From Cephalotus follicularis (taxonomy: Eukaryota; Streptophyta; Magnoliopsida; Oxalidales; Cephalotaceae): a stretch of 64,000 bases of DNA. Every line of letters starts with the position of its first letter. Positions within the stretch are counted from its first letter, which is position 1. Made by a program: the position numbers and the translations under genes. The stretch is from positions 62,001 to 126,000 of the forward strand of contig BDDD01000271.1 of assembly GCA_001972305.1 (NCBI GenBank). Reading direction: 5' to 3'. Below the pieces are notes generated by a model. It had not been told where the DNA came from and did no database searches. It saw only the letters and a program-made list of their open reading frames with translations. Positions 35,813 through 48,151 of this stretch are shown here, in pieces.

Positions 35813-36411
35813 ACCCTAAAAAGGGAGGATACCCTAAAAAGTGTCCTACATCCATAATTCTTCATGACATAAATGAAGATTATGAATGGGTTATCCTGAA
35901 AGTCTCATCCATAACAAACAACATCCCTAGCCGTACCTTACCTTAAACCGTAACCATATTCCATTTAAAAGATAGGGACCTACCATAAAGGATCTCATAG
36001 GATCCACATCCATAAAAACCCTTTTAAAAACCATTTCCATAGCCATATCCCTTTCCATAACCTTAAACCCTTTTCATAACCCTTTTCCATAACCATTAAC
36101 CATTTTCCATTTTGTTAGTCCCTATCAGAGTTGTAAAACAATGGACAGGAAGTCTAATTAGGATATCCGTGTCAAGATGTCCCAATCGAGCTATCCTGAC
36201 CATTCTTGAATGCCATTTGTATAAAAACCCATTTTTAATAAAACTTTCTCTAAAGGTTGATTTCCAAGAGTAATCGATAGTTTAAAAGTGTCAAGATAGG
36301 ATTTCCATAGGCTACAAGGCCTTAGGGAGGCTTCCCATGGAATTCCTTTTGAAAGAAAGCTTTTTGGGTTGAAAAATATAAAATATGGCTGAACAAAATA
36401 GGGGTTTTAGG

Positions 36412-36671
36412 CATTGACATATAAAGTTTAGGCATCGATGCATAACGTCTAAGCGTCGACACTTTGCACTAGGCGTCGACGGTTAAGGCATCGTGCCTTA
36501 GGCATCGATGTATGCGCTAAGCATCATTTGCTCATAACACATAAGGCGTCAATACTTACTGAAAGCGTCGACGCTTATGTCCCCCTTTCCCTTTCCGCGT
36601 TAACGCATCATGCTAGTTAGCACGCAAACACGAAGAAACACATATGTTGTCGATGCATAGCCAAGGAGTCA
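36412..36671. repeat. GCGTCGACGC palindrome array in H
   Basis: Copies include GCATCGATGCATA, GCGTCGACACTTT, GCGTCGACGGTTA, GCATCGATGTATG, GCGTCAATACTTA and GCGTCGACGCTTATG. Confidence 0.75.
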
Positions 36672-37313
36672 ATGCTCTAGCACTCAAGAACACGTCAACA
36701 CGCACAAAGAACACCTTGACACCCTAGGCCACTGTCAACACTGTGAAATCCATTGAAACTGTTTTAAATCCTTTAAAGTTCAACTCAAAGGAAACTATAA
36801 GCTTCACCCATCAATTAAAACACAAACCCAACTTAAAACCATTTCAAACAATATCCCTAACCCTTATAGATTGAGAGAAGATGGAGAATGGGTAAAAGTC
36901 CCAAACTCTCTAATTTCCCTTCAATCTCCATTTCCCTCCTACCCTATGACATAAACCATGAATCATGCATACCCATAACCATACATTTAGCATAAAATCA
37001 TCAATGAACAGACATGTTCAGACAATCCATTCAAAATGCGTGAGCGCAAGCAATAGTATAACCTACCTCTTCGCAATTGAGCTCATAAACCCTCCATCCT
37101 TGACCATTTCCCTTACCCTACATAAACAACACATTTCTGCTACACTCTACGCTTAGCCGGCAACACACTGCCATAACCGGAGCTCCTACCAGATTCTGTC
37201 CGACACCCTGGAGTTTAAGCCACGCCATAAACAGGCTCAAAATTGGCCGATCTACACATTGCCGCTTAAGACACGCCGTGAATCGGTGCCAAACGCCGTG
37301 TCTCAGGCGGTAA

Positions 37314-37490
37314 TGAGTTCAACTCACTGAGTTGACTTGCCAAACTTCAACAGTTCCGGTCATCACCCAAAAATGCCACACCATCATCATCTCAACACAT
37401 CCCTGCCCTAGACTCATTGAGACTCGGAGCTAACCGCGCAGTCATTGGCGGTAGTGAGTCAAACTCACTGAGTCAACTCAGTCAACTGAT
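37314..37490. repeat. GAGTCAACTCA palindrome cluster in H
   Basis: TGAGTTCAACTCACTGAGTT at 37314 and GTGAGTCAAACTCACTGAGT at 37454, running into TGAGTCAACTCAG (37469-37481), the same 13-mer as twice in LTR A. Confidence 0.55.
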
Positions 37491-37841
37491 TCCCACCAAT
37501 TTTGACTGAGATACGGCTCAACAATGGTCAAAACGGGCAAAGCTATCCTTCTAGAGGAAGACCCGCTCCATCCACGATATCAACAGTGACGAAAATGCTC
37601 ATCTAAAGGGGATAGAGTCAGGGAGAGAGAAGAGAAGAAACGAAGGAAAAGAGAATAGGAAGAAGGAGTTACGGTCGAGTGGAGGTCCCGGGCTGCTCGA
37701 CGTCGTCTCCGGGTCCGGTGGCTAGCTCCGGCTCCTTCTCTGACGCCTTCTCCGATGCTCTACAACCAACAACTCTCTCTCTCCCCCGCATTGTCTCTCC
37801 CTCTCGCCTCCCTTCTTTATTTCATACGGATGCGCTATGCG

Positions 37842-40586
37842 TGTAACGCCTGAGAATTTCAAATAATGTAATATTTTAATTCCTGATGTAATTTCATGTG
37901 TTAAATTGATAAGAATGGCGAAATTCCCAAATTTGATGATGTTTTCCCATTTCTAATATTGGTACGTAAGTGATGGAATGTTAAAAGGTTAGTTGGCTGT
38001 AATATTGAAAAAATGGGCCAAAGCATAGGCGCCTTGACAGCCAAAACGCACGTTTAAACTTAATGCGTAAAACATGGATACAAGTGATAAGCATCGACGC
38101 CAATAGAACAAACGCCTTAAGCGTTGATGCTTAAAGATTAGCATTGACGCTTTGTGTCTAACAACTTACACGTTTGAGCAGGCAGGAAGGCGTCACATGA
38201 GGGCATGTTAATGCCACTCTTCAAGCACCTTCACATGCAGTTTGTGATGTGTCATGCATGCACTATGATGCCCTGACTTGCCAGGACTGAAAAGAACTAA
38301 AGAGAGAAGACATGTGAGGGTGCATGCAAGGATGGAAGAAGAGAGAAGACACCTGGTGAGCCATGCAACCAGGTGTGAAGAGGAGATGAGTTCTACCATT
38401 TATGCAGATGAAAACAAAATTCTGCCTGGATAAAAACTCTCCTCTCTCTTCATCTCTACCATGAAATTGCTAAAGAGAAAGAAGCACAGTGAGAAACAAA
38501 GAAACCAGAGAGTGAGAGTGACAGGGAGATCATCTTCCTCCATTACTGAACCAAGGGAGAAAACTTGGAACTTGGATTGGAGCTGTTGGCTTGAACTAGG
38601 AGAGACCAAACCAAACCTATGAGCTCAAGTTACTAGATTTTGGGACTTAAAGAGGTGGACATTTGGTTTCTAACTTGAAACCAGAGGTAGGGTATATTTT
38701 ATATATGCTAATTTGAGTTCACCAATAATGCTTTGTTCATAAGTGGAAAGCATGAATTGCATGACTGTTCTAGCCTGATTTGAACTACGGGTTTCATGTT
38801 GTGACATGCTTGATGTGTAAACTGTTATTGCATGTTGATTCCTGAGTGTATACTTGACTGGATTGCATGTTGGTTGAGGTTGAATCCTACTGGTTTATGT
38901 TGAAAAAAAGAGATAACAATTATGGGCTCTAAACCGTCGACGCTCACGAAGTAAGCGTCGACGCTTTGGAGTGAAACGTGGGATTATTACTTAATGTGCG
39001 TTAGACGTCGACGCTAAGGTAAAGCGTTGACGCCATGGTTCTTTCGTGTGAGTATGGACATGTTGCACGTCGACGCTTAAGGTTCCTACTTTAAAGCGTC
39101 GATGCCTGGAGTAAAGCGATGGCGCCAGGGTTCCCTACCTTGAGCATCGACACGTTTGAGTTGAAAGTCGACGCGTAAAGACTATTGGAAAGTGCTGACA
39201 CTAAGTGTTGAGCATCGACTCTTAGAGGACATAAGCATCGACGCCTTGAGGTTAAACGTTGACACTTTAACACACTGTTTTGAGTATTTTCGCGGAAACG
39301 ACTTAAGAAAACCCCAAATTGAGCCTAGATACATTTGAGCATATGTTTGCATTGCATCTTGAACTGTTACTTGAACTGATTATTGAAATGTGGCTGACTT
39401 CTAGATGTGTTTTAGAAATACTTGCATGATTTTAAATGAATCATTATTTCTGCGAAAATTTATATTGACTAAATGTATATTTTTGAATAACTGGGGAAGC
39501 ATTTCCAATGGTTGTGAACAGTTTAAAAGTTCTTTATGAAGGAAATGTATATTTGACTAAATGTATATTTTTGAATAACTAGAGAAGTATTTCCAATGCT
39601 TGTGGACTATTTATGAGATTTTCTATATAAAGAAATGTATGATTTCATGTGTTTACAATTTTTTTTAAACGACTTAGGAAAATGGATCGTAATATATATT
39701 GAACATGTATATTTGATCAAGTAATTACTATTTATGAATTGCTTGACTTGTACTGTGCATGTTACTATTGCCGTACTAGTTGAGTTGTGGACTTGCCATG
39801 GTTGGCTAGTGACGGGTTGACCCTAGGAGCCAGGAGTTGACTGGGGAACTCACTGTGATTGCTTAGCCGCCGTGCTAAGTAACATGTACTGTTGACATAC
39901 TTCTAGCCATCCCCAGCCGGGGCTGGGGCCAGGAGTTGGTGACGATATCGTACGTACTACTTGTATTGCCGGGTCCTATTCGGACATTACTATTATCGTG
40001 CTGATGTAGCCCTGGCCGGGTTGCACCTGTACTGTGAATATACATATAGATATATATATGTATATACTGTCATCTATAGCGTACTGCATCACTGTGCATA
40101 CACTCATGTCATTCATTATTGTTGACCACGAACTGTTTATATAAACTTCTCTACTTATCCGAGTGAGGACAAAGGCTAACCCCCTACAATTTCAGATTGA
40201 TGCAGTTGTTTGGATATGGATCAACATGGATCGGGAACAAGTTTTGATAATGTCTTTATTTTGAATTGTAATCTTTTGGATATTGTTGAGCTGGTTCTGT
40301 ATTAAGTGGTGGTTGTACACCATACTTTTGGTTTACATGTTTTATGTCGTTAATGGATAATGTTTTAATCACACTCCATTTTGTGGGCAGTTAACTTGGA
40401 TTATTGTACTGGTTTAAGTATTTGGTGACGCTTTGTATGGGATGCATGTTACGTTAATGTTTCGGCTTATATTAATTGCTTCCGCTATGAGTTTAAAGTG
40501 TTAAATTTTATCGTAAATTGCATACGCCGGATTTTTATATTGATTGCCACCACTATTTATGTCTTTTGTGAAAACGGGGTGTGACA
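37842..40586 (+). mobile_element. Element F 5' LTR
   Basis: 2745 bp. Palindrome arrays at 38022-38156 and 38935-39266; a TATATATATG stretch near 40043. No coding capacity. Confidence 0.92.
38935..39266. repeat. GCGTCGACGC palindrome array in F 5' LTR
   Basis: Thirteen copies. Measured between palindrome centres the steps are 21, 50, 19, 43, 29, 20, 28, 21, 27, 20, 23 and 21 bp (hand count, give or take 1), so most sit near two helical turns. Best copies: CCGTCGACGCTCACG (38934) and GCGTCGACGCTTTGG (38955). The 3' LTR has the equivalent array at 53573-53911. Confidence 0.85.
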
Positions 40587-40589
40587 GAG

Positions 40590-40601
40590 TGGTATCAGAG
40601 C
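40590..40601 (+). other. Primer binding site of F
   Basis: TGGTATCAGAGC three bases after the 5' LTR; initiator tRNA-Met type. Confidence 0.92.
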
Positions 40602-40698
40602 ATATTCCATATATACTTAGCTTGGATAAGTTCCTTGGCAATTAATAAGTCGTTTTCCTAAAGTTGCAAATAATCGTCATCTTTCTTATAGGAGATAA

Positions 40699-41830
40699 AT
40701 GGACAGAAGAAGGTCGTGTGCAAAAGCTAGAGCTGCTGAAGATAATGTTAGGGGAGAACCAGTGAATAATGATCCCCCATAAGCTAATGAAGGAAGAGAC
40801 TCGATGGATCGGATTGTCGATTATTTCCAGCAGCAGATCGCTGTTAATGCTGCTCATGCGAAGGAGATGCGCCGCTATTATGCCCAAGCACAACCTCGAC
40901 ATGGGGTTGTTGATCATTGCCCGTGTGAAGATGGGAATTCATTTGGGAGAAATGTAGAAAGGTTTATTAGACAGAATCCACCCAGTTTCAGAGGCGAGTT
41001 GGATGCTACCATTGCTGAGAGGTGGCTACAAGACCTCGAGAAAATCTTTGAACTGATGGACTCTATAGACGATCAAAAACTAAAGTTTTTCGTATATCAT
41101 CTATGGGGAGAGGCCACTCACTGGTGGGAGATGGTCAGGGTAAAGTGGGAGTCAGCTGTACTTGATAGTACATGGGAGAGGTTCCAGAGGGAGTTCCTTG
41201 ATAAATATGTGCCCAGGATTGAGCAAGAGTGGAGGGAGATAGAGCTTCTAGAGCTACGTCAAGGAGAAATGACTATGGCTAAATACACAGCTAGATTCAT
41301 GGAGCTCGTTAGACACTCAGCCTGTCTAGTGGCAGACGATGAGAAGAAAATCTGGAAGTTCTTGAGGGGTTTGCGACCGAATCTTCGGTCACGGATCAGA
41401 GCAATGGAGCTGAGAACTTTTGCACAGGTCGCTCAAAAAGCGAGGCTATTGGAAAATATATGTAGTGAATACCGTGCGGAGAGGGCTCGCACACAGCAGA
41501 ATAAACAAAGTCATAACAATCTAGGCCAGCATCGTCAAAATGGCAAGGCAGTGGTTCTCTGACGAAATCGTCAAAGAAGAGATCGCAACAGACTGCTTCT
41601 CACGGTTCTCCCAGCCAAGGGTGTAATGCTAAATCCGGAGCTTGTTTCCATTGTGGCAGGGCGGGACATCAGCAGAAATATTGTTGGAGGATGAACGGAT
41701 TATGTTTGAGGTCTGGGGCATCTGGTCATTCCGTGAAATATTGCCCAAAGAGTCAGACAATGGAACCTGCTGGCCCTGGGGGTAGTAGTGGTACGGAAGT
41801 TGAGCCTTCGCAGCGAAGAGGCACCGGGTA
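40699..41830 (+). pseudogene. Element F gag (broken)
   Basis: Likely start ATG 40699 (MDRRRSCAKARAAED); TAA at 40780 after 27 codons. Same-frame ORF 40804-41562 contains the retrotransposon gag domain: PPSFRGELDATIAERWLQDL, THWWEMVRVKW, WERFQREFLDKYVP, LRQGEMTMAKYTARFMEL. After TGA (41560) a frameshift is needed to reach two zinc knuckles at about 41640-41750 (CFHCGRAGHQQKYC intact; the second, starting CLRSGASGHSVKYC, has Ser where the second Cys would be expected). Confidence 0.88.
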
Positions 41831-41879
41831 GGGTGTCATGAAAGGTAGAGTTTTTAGTCTGACTTAAACAGAGGTTCCA

Positions 41880-42539
41880 AAGTCTACTTTCGCGGTTGGA
41901 GGTACCTTGTATGTATCTGGTTATTATGCTAGGGTGTTAATGGATCTTGGAGCATCTCATTCATTCATTGCTACACGATTTGCATCGTGCTTAGATGTTA
42001 CACATGTTTGGATGACATATATGTTGGATGTGAGTACACCTACTGGAGGTTCCATGTGTACAGACTTGGTGTATCTGAGTTGTGAGATATCCATGACGGG
42101 TATTTCTTTATATGCTGATCTTATTGTGTTACCCATCCATGACTTTGATGTCATTTTGAGGATGGATTGGTTGTCAGCCCATCGTGCTCATATGGACTGC
42201 TACAACAAGATAATGGATTTTTGCCTACCTGATAGAACTACATTTCAGTTCAAGGGAGACAAAGGATTCTCGACGCCGATTATATCGTTCATTCGTGCAT
42301 CGAGGTATTTGGAAAAAGGACATGAACGGTATCTAGTTTACATGATTGATGGAAGAAATGAGGAAGGTAAGAGTCTGGAAGTGATTCCTGTTGTGAATGG
42401 ATTTCCTAACGTGTTCCTAGCAGATTTGGTGTCTTTACCGCTGAAAAGGAGCATGGAGTTTGTGATTGATCTGGCACCCGGTACGGCTCCTATTTCTAAG
42501 GCACCTTACCGGATGGCTCCTCAGAGTTACGAGAATTGA
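41880..42539 (+). pseudogene. Element F protease
   Basis: Retropepsin-like: VLMDLGASHSFIATRF, where the usual D-S-G/D-T-G triad reads D-L-G, a probable loss of function, then the FDVILRMDWLSAH flap/second motif. The 42420-42510 segment (NVFLADLVSLPL, IDLAPGTAPISKAPYRMAP) is the entry to RT. The frame ends at TGA 42537 after a frameshift near 42525. Confidence 0.85.
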
Positions 42540-43315
42540 AGTTATAGTTGCAAGACCTATTTGATAAGGCTTTTGCTCGGCCCAGTGTTTCTCTGTTGGG
42601 CGCACCTATGCAGTGTGTGAAAAAGAAGGATGGGTCGATGAGGCTTTGCATCGACTACCGGATGTTGAATAAGGCCACCATTAAGAACAAGTATCCTCTT
42701 CCGTACATTGAGGATTTGTTTTACCAGTTACAAGGGTCGAGAGTATTTTCCAAACTCGATACCAGGTCAGGTTAACACCAACTGAGGATAAAGGAAGGAG
42801 ATGTAGAGAAGACTGCCTTCCGGAAAAGGTATGGTCACTATGAGTTCTTGGTAATGCCGTTTACTGTCACCAACGCACCAGCAGCATTCATGTCACTGAT
42901 GAATAATGTGTTCCGGCCCTACCTGGATAAGTTTGTGGTGGTGTTCATCGATGACATACCAGTGTACTCGAAGAGCGAGGAGGAACACGCCTATCACTTG
43001 GGATTAGTTTTACAAGTTCTCAGAGAGCAGCAACTGTATGCCAAGTTCAGCAAATGTGAGTTTTGTCTCGACCATGTGATCTTTCTTGGTCACATTGTGT
43101 CTGGAGAGGGTTTGGTGGTGGACCCGTCAAAGACCGAGGTGGTGCGAGATTGGCCGCCACCAAGGAATGTAACTAAGTTGCACAGTTTTCTTTGCTTGGC
43201 GGGTTATTACCGGAGGTTCATTCAGAAGTTCTCGAGGATAGCGGTACCTTTGACTAAGCTTACTCAGAAGAAGACCTTGTTTGTCTGGAAAGAGGATTGT
43301 GAGGTCAGCTTTTGA
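42540..43315 (+). pseudogene. Element F reverse transcriptase
   Basis: [34 protein letters not shown], catalytic Asp in [21 protein letters not shown], and [10 protein letters not shown] (the F/Y-x-D-D box). Then the connection [11 protein letters not shown] and [15 protein letters not shown] at 42545 and TAA at 42773 break one frame; TGA at 43313 ends it. Confidence 0.9.
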
Positions 43316-43934
43316 GACCTGAAGGATCGGTTGGTTTCCGCTCCTATCTTGGCGTTACCTGATGGTAATGAGGGTCTTGCAATCTATAGTGATGCTTCGG
43401 GAAAGGGATTGTGTTAAGTACTGATGCAACGAAGTATAATGATCGCTTATGCTTCACGGAAGCTAAAGCCATATAAGAAGAAATACCTGACGCATGATCT
43501 TGAACTGGTCGCGATTGCGTTTGCTCTAAAAAACGGAGGCATTATTGTATGGAGCACAGTTTGAGATCTTTACGGATCATAATAGTTTGAGGTACCTGTT
43601 CTGTTAGGATGCACTGAATATGAGGCAACGAAGATGGGTGGAGTTCTTTCATGATTATGATTGCAATATTCAGTACCATCCTGGAAAAACGAATATGGTC
43701 GCTGATGCCTTGAGTCGCAAGGCCATGATTGCCAGTACGATGGTGTCGCAGTGGAAGATGTTGGAAGATTTCCAAAGGTGGACTCCATTCACACAGTCAG
43801 CTGGTGTTTTTGTTGCTAGACTTCTGGTGCAGCCAGCCCTGCTCAACGAGATAAAGAATGCACAAGTATATGATCCTGAATTGCAGCAGATTCGAGAGAA
43901 TCTAGACTCGGAGTCTGATTTTCGGATGCCTGCT
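43316..43934 (+). pseudogene. Element F RNase H and start of integrase, cut by G
   Basis: RNase H: LAIYSDASGKGLC, then a stop, [29 protein letters not shown] frameshift lies near 43540-43610. [19 protein letters not shown] and [11 protein letters not shown] mark its end. The reading frame reaches PADG at the G insertion and continues without a gap at 51137 (ILRFRGRV) when G and one TSD copy are removed. Confidence 0.88.
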
Positions 43935-44743
43935 GATGGTGTAACGCACAAAACACCAAGGGTCAACGCACTACTAACAGTATCATTCATTATCCAATAT
44001 TCAGCAGAAATTAAAAACTTTTAACAATATAATAATGCATGCGGAATACATCCAGTTAAATATCATTTGGGTGGATAAACCCTGTGTTATACAATACAGT
44101 TAATAAAGGTCTGCCACAAGTCGGCAGGTCATAAAACAAAAATACAATATAATTACACTCCTGTGTCGTCGAACTGCAATAAGAGGGAGGAGACTCACCC
44201 AGGGCTTCAATCCTTATCTTGCTGCGAAACTTCACCTGTACCTGACCCATTACATTAAAATGCAATGGGTCAGCGACCACTGGTCGTGTAGGAACTACCA
44301 CCATGCATTTATGAATGCAAATGCAGCAAGCATATGCAATGCAAATAAGATGCAATAGTATAGTATAACACTTCATTCATTCGCTACAAGCAGTCAATAA
44401 CAGTACGATCCATTTCGTATCATTCCTTAACAGTCATTCATTCCATAACAGTCCTCAACAGTCATTGACAATCACAAATTGTCATAATAAATCCTCCCTC
44501 AGCATCCCCTACTAAAGGAGGAGCAATAACGCACTCAAGACGTTAAGGCAGAGGAGCCGGGACAGGAATAATCATTACATTTTAGGCAGACCGGTTCCTC
44601 GAGTTCCTCGGCTATAGGAAGAGAAATATACGCGCTCTAGGCGTTATAGGTATAAGAGAGGAACATAAACATTATACAGTATCAGCAACAGTCATTCAGT
44701 ACACTATACAACAATAATAACAGTAACAGTAATAGTCAGTGTG

Positions 44744-44940
44744 GCTCATCTCAGTCGGTGATCAGTCAACTCATCTCAGTTGATGATCCGACAACTCATC
44801 TCGGTCGGTGATCCATTGGGATATCTCGGTGATCCCGTAGGCTCATCTCAAAGATAGCCTTGCCAGCCCATCTCAATCGGTGATCTGACGGCTCATCTCA
44901 GTCGGTGATCAGTCAGCTCATCTCAATTGGTGTTCAGGCA
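44744..44940. repeat. 25-bp tandem repeat, eight units, G left LTR
   Basis: Units of 21-26 bp starting (G/A)CTCATCTCAGTCGGTGATC. The same 197-bp block is at 48970-49166 in the right LTR. Confidence 0.85.
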
Positions 44941-45784
44941 CAGTACAGTACATTGACACTACATTAATCAGTACATTAACACTACAGTAACAGTACATTA
45001 CATTACACTACATTTCCATTTACTGTAAGATCTGCCTTTTCACTATCTATTTCCCTACCTTCACACTATCCTTCACTACACTTAACATCCATTAATATAG
45101 TCCCGTTTTACTACAACCATCATTTATATATCACTATGCTTATCACCCAAACTGCCCTTACATTGTTTTACTCCAATCATTTATTCATGCTATGAGGCCA
45201 GGCCCAACCCCATCATACAAGCATAAGATGGTGGGCTTAGGTGCTAATTCACCCTTAAAACGGTTAGCATTAGACAAATAGCATGCTTGGCGCCAATATC
45301 ACAAACGCCCCGTTTCATGCACAATGCGCACGTAGGCAGCATTGGTGCGTCTCTTCGCCCCGTCCTCATATGCGTGCGAGGAGAGCTCTGGCCATTACTT
45401 TTCATACCAGGCACGCATGGCACCTTAACACATAGCTCCACGATGCATCACCGTGGCATGTCACCTCGGCATACTCAGGGGACAGTGAGGAGATCGGTGT
45501 GGGTATCAATGGCACCTCAGGCCTGTGTGGGACGCATGCAAGTGGTACAGGGCAGAGGGCGGCTCGTTAGCATCTACGTTAAATATCTGAGGATGAGCTT
45601 GGTAGTGCACATGCCAGAGGACGATGGTGTCCCCTGCACCTGGTCTACGAGCGATCTCGGCAGTGCGGATGGCATCCCCGGCAGTTGTCCTCGGTGAGGG
45701 CACCTCAGGCATGTCACCTCGAGCGCATGCAGAGGATTGCTCCACGGGCTTGTATCCTCGGGCACATGCAGAGGATGGATCCAT

Positions 45785-45897
45785 GGGCATTCCTCCACGG
45801 GCATGTCTCCTCGGCGCTTTCTCCCCGGGCATTTCTCCTTGAGCGTTTCTCCCCGGGCATTTCTCCACGGGCGTTTCTCCTCAGGGGTTTCTCCTCG
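45785..45897. repeat. 15-bp tandem repeat, G left LTR
   Basis: About 7.5 copies of a GGGCATTTCTCCTCG-like unit. The right LTR has about 9 copies (50038-50172). The fortuitous Gly/Arg/Cys-rich open frames over it are products of the repeat. Confidence 0.85.
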
Positions 45898-45916
45898 ACA
45901 CGTGTCCTTTTTCTTA

Positions 45917-46170
45917 AAGCGTCGGCGGTTAAGAACTAAGCGTCGCCGCTTAAGCCCTAAACTGCTCCCGTTTCATCCTCTAAGTGCTGCCGCTTGACGC
46001 GTACAATGGAAAATTAACTCTTGAAAGCGTCGCCGCTTTCACCATTACACTATAACAAACTGTCGACGCTTTATGGCATTTCACCAACTGTCGACACTTT
46101 AAAATAACTGTCGACACTTTATGGCATTTCACCAAACTGTCGACACTTTAAAATTGGCAGTTGACACTTT
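45917..46170. repeat. GTCGAC-type palindrome array, G left LTR only
   Basis: GCGTCGGCGG, GCGTCGCCGCTT (twice), then TGTCGACGCTTT and repeated CTGTCGACACTTTA. The right LTR has no such array. Confidence 0.75.
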
Positions 46171-46439
46171 GTGGTACAAAACGCACAACGACAGTGTGCA
46201 CACAACACCATCTTGAAGTAAGTACAGATCCATTCCCAGTTCAAAATAAATATCCAAATTAAATTTTCTTCCGAGGGCGTTGCCCCCGAGCCCCTGCCCG
46301 CCGTCCGCTCAGCGGGAAGCGGAACCCCCGAACCCCCCAAGTGTAGGGTCATACTACGGGTCCCTTGAAATTTTTGCTAACTACACAATAGCAATCATTT
46401 TTTATAATTAATATCTTACATGTAAATTTGGGTCCTTAC

Positions 46440-46441
<2 letters not shown>

Positions 46442-46475
<34 letters not shown>
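46442..46475. repeat. (CT)n microsatellite
   Basis: About 17 CT units in the left LTR of G. Confidence 0.95.
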
Positions 46476-46476
<1 letters not shown>

Positions 46477-46842
46477 GTTCTTCAACAGCCATCCCCCATT
46501 CCTTTCTTTCTCCTTTTATAGCCAACAAAGAAGTCGCCAAAACCTTTAAGATGAATCCTTCCAATTTCCTCTCATTTTTGTGGGCTGCCGAGGACAGCCC
46601 ACCTTTCTTTCTTTCTCTCCTTTAATCCAATTTTGGACCAACATCAATTTCACTTCATTATAACAATTAGTCCATTTTACCATTTATCTATTCAGGGCCC
46701 AAAACTTCCTTCTCCAATTAGTATAAATTGGGCCCAGTATAAATAACACCACTTGGGCTCAAAATACCATCTCTTCCCAAATTACTATTTACACCCAATT
46801 CTCCTTTAAACAATTCGGCCCAAAATGTCATTTATCCATTAA

Positions 46843-48135
46843 CCCAAATGTCATTGTCTAACATTACCGTAACATTGACAGTGCACACTTATCCTTCTGG
46901 TGACTGTCTAGAGGCTAACTAAATACATATACAAAGATAACTTTATGAGAGTTAGAACATTCCAAGACTCTGAAAGTCCTTCCATTTTACATTAACCATC
47001 TCACAGTTGTCAATGAAGTGTGCCAGATATGTGTCACAACCTTGTTTTATCAGTCCATAAATCAGCATAACAGGCACCCTTTGAATCGATTAACATTTCA
47101 AGGTTCCATTCAACTAGAACGGAGACTGTTTTGGCACATTGAAGGTCACACTTCCTGTCGCTATCCACATACGCATAACGTGCAGATAGCCAATCATTCC
47201 ATAGTCGTTCAATCGATAACCATTCATTCTGAATTGTACAATCTGTAACCTTCCAATCCGTTCATCCACAATCAATCCATTCAATAACCATCAATTTGTT
47301 CACAATCCATTCATTCACAGTCCTTCTAAGGTCCTGGTCCAGTAATAATCCGTAACGATTCAATACGACAAAGTTTAGGTCCACTTAACTTATGATAGGA
47401 ATCTAGAAACTGACTAGGTATATATATACCGTCCCATACAAACATATATATAAATAGTTAACCTCTAGTGGTTGACTAAATATATATATACTTTCCCATA
47501 CCAGTAAATATACAAGTAGTTAACCGCATCCCCTTTTAATCAGTCATTCATTCACTTAATCGTCCAATCAATCATTCAATCATTCACTTAGTCATACATT
47601 CAATCATTCATTATGCAGTCATAAATTCAATCCTTCATGCAGTCAATCCATTATGCAATAAATCATTCACTCAAATACTCATTGGCTAGTCCCCGAGGGT
47701 TCTAGCTTAGGGTCCATTAAAGCATTCACTGAGTCAATCATTTAATCAGTCAATTATCATTCGATATAAAATTCGTTCTGTCAAACACTTACGCTTTTAG
47801 GTCCATTTGATCAATCACTTATTCATTCCGGTCCATACAGTCGGTCACTTATCCATTTCTGTTCTTCCCATCAATCACTTGTCCATTTCACGCGTCATGG
47901 ACCTCACTACCATTGCAGCCTCTTGGGCTACATTCACTCCTTCTGCATCTCTATTTGCTCGAGTACGTCAAATCGATAGCTCGGCTCTCGATCCTTGTGC
48001 AGTTTTATTTCGACGACCGTCAAATTTCACTTTTTGTATAACTCCAAAGGGTTAATATCCACTTATCTTGTCCGCATGAAATAACTTTATTATCCAAGGA
48101 CTCCTTACTGGTGTATCCATAATAGGAGAACCGCG
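46843..48135 (-). other. Internal region of G (no coding signal)
   Basis: AT-rich; 47530-47900 is dominated by degenerate CATTCA/CAATCATTCA runs. The open frames present have no retroelement motif. Nothing else recognised. Confidence 0.6.
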
Positions 48136-48147
48136 GCTCTGATACAA
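48136..48147 (-). other. Primer binding site of G (minus strand)
   Basis: GCTCTGATACAA; its complement matches the tRNA-Met site at 11 of 12 bases. It lies 4 bp from the right LTR and fixes the orientation of G. Confidence 0.75.
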
Positions 48148-48151
48148 AAAC

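Larger units (their letters stand above)
35818..37841 (-). mobile_element. H, middle piece
   Basis: Non-coding. CCATAACC-type low complexity (35960-36120), a GCGTCGACGC array (36412-36671), a TGAGTTCAACTCACTGAGTT/TGAGTCAACTCAG cluster (37314-37490) and a CTCTCT-rich end. F entered at 37841, duplicating ATGCG. Confidence 0.75.
43940..46842 (-). mobile_element. Element G 3' LTR (left copy)
   Basis: It matches the right copy from 43940 to about 45895 and from about 46597 to 46842. Bases 45898-46596 are unlike the right copy and hold a palindrome array, a GC-rich block (46270-46345) and (CT)n. The last roughly 90 bp of the LTR and the polypurine tract are not recognisable, so this edge is approximate. 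Confidence 0.75.

Noticed and set aside
38935-39266. Palindrome arrays considered as CRISPR
   Set aside because: Copies are about 12 bp, degenerate, with spacers of about 10 bp, inside LTRs of a plant-type element; no cas genes.
44744-44940. 25-bp repeats considered as CRISPR
   Set aside because: Units are contiguous with no spacers; a tandem repeat in an LTR.
46428-46625. Open frame beginning MGPYTSLSLSLS
   Set aside because: Product of the (CT)n microsatellite.
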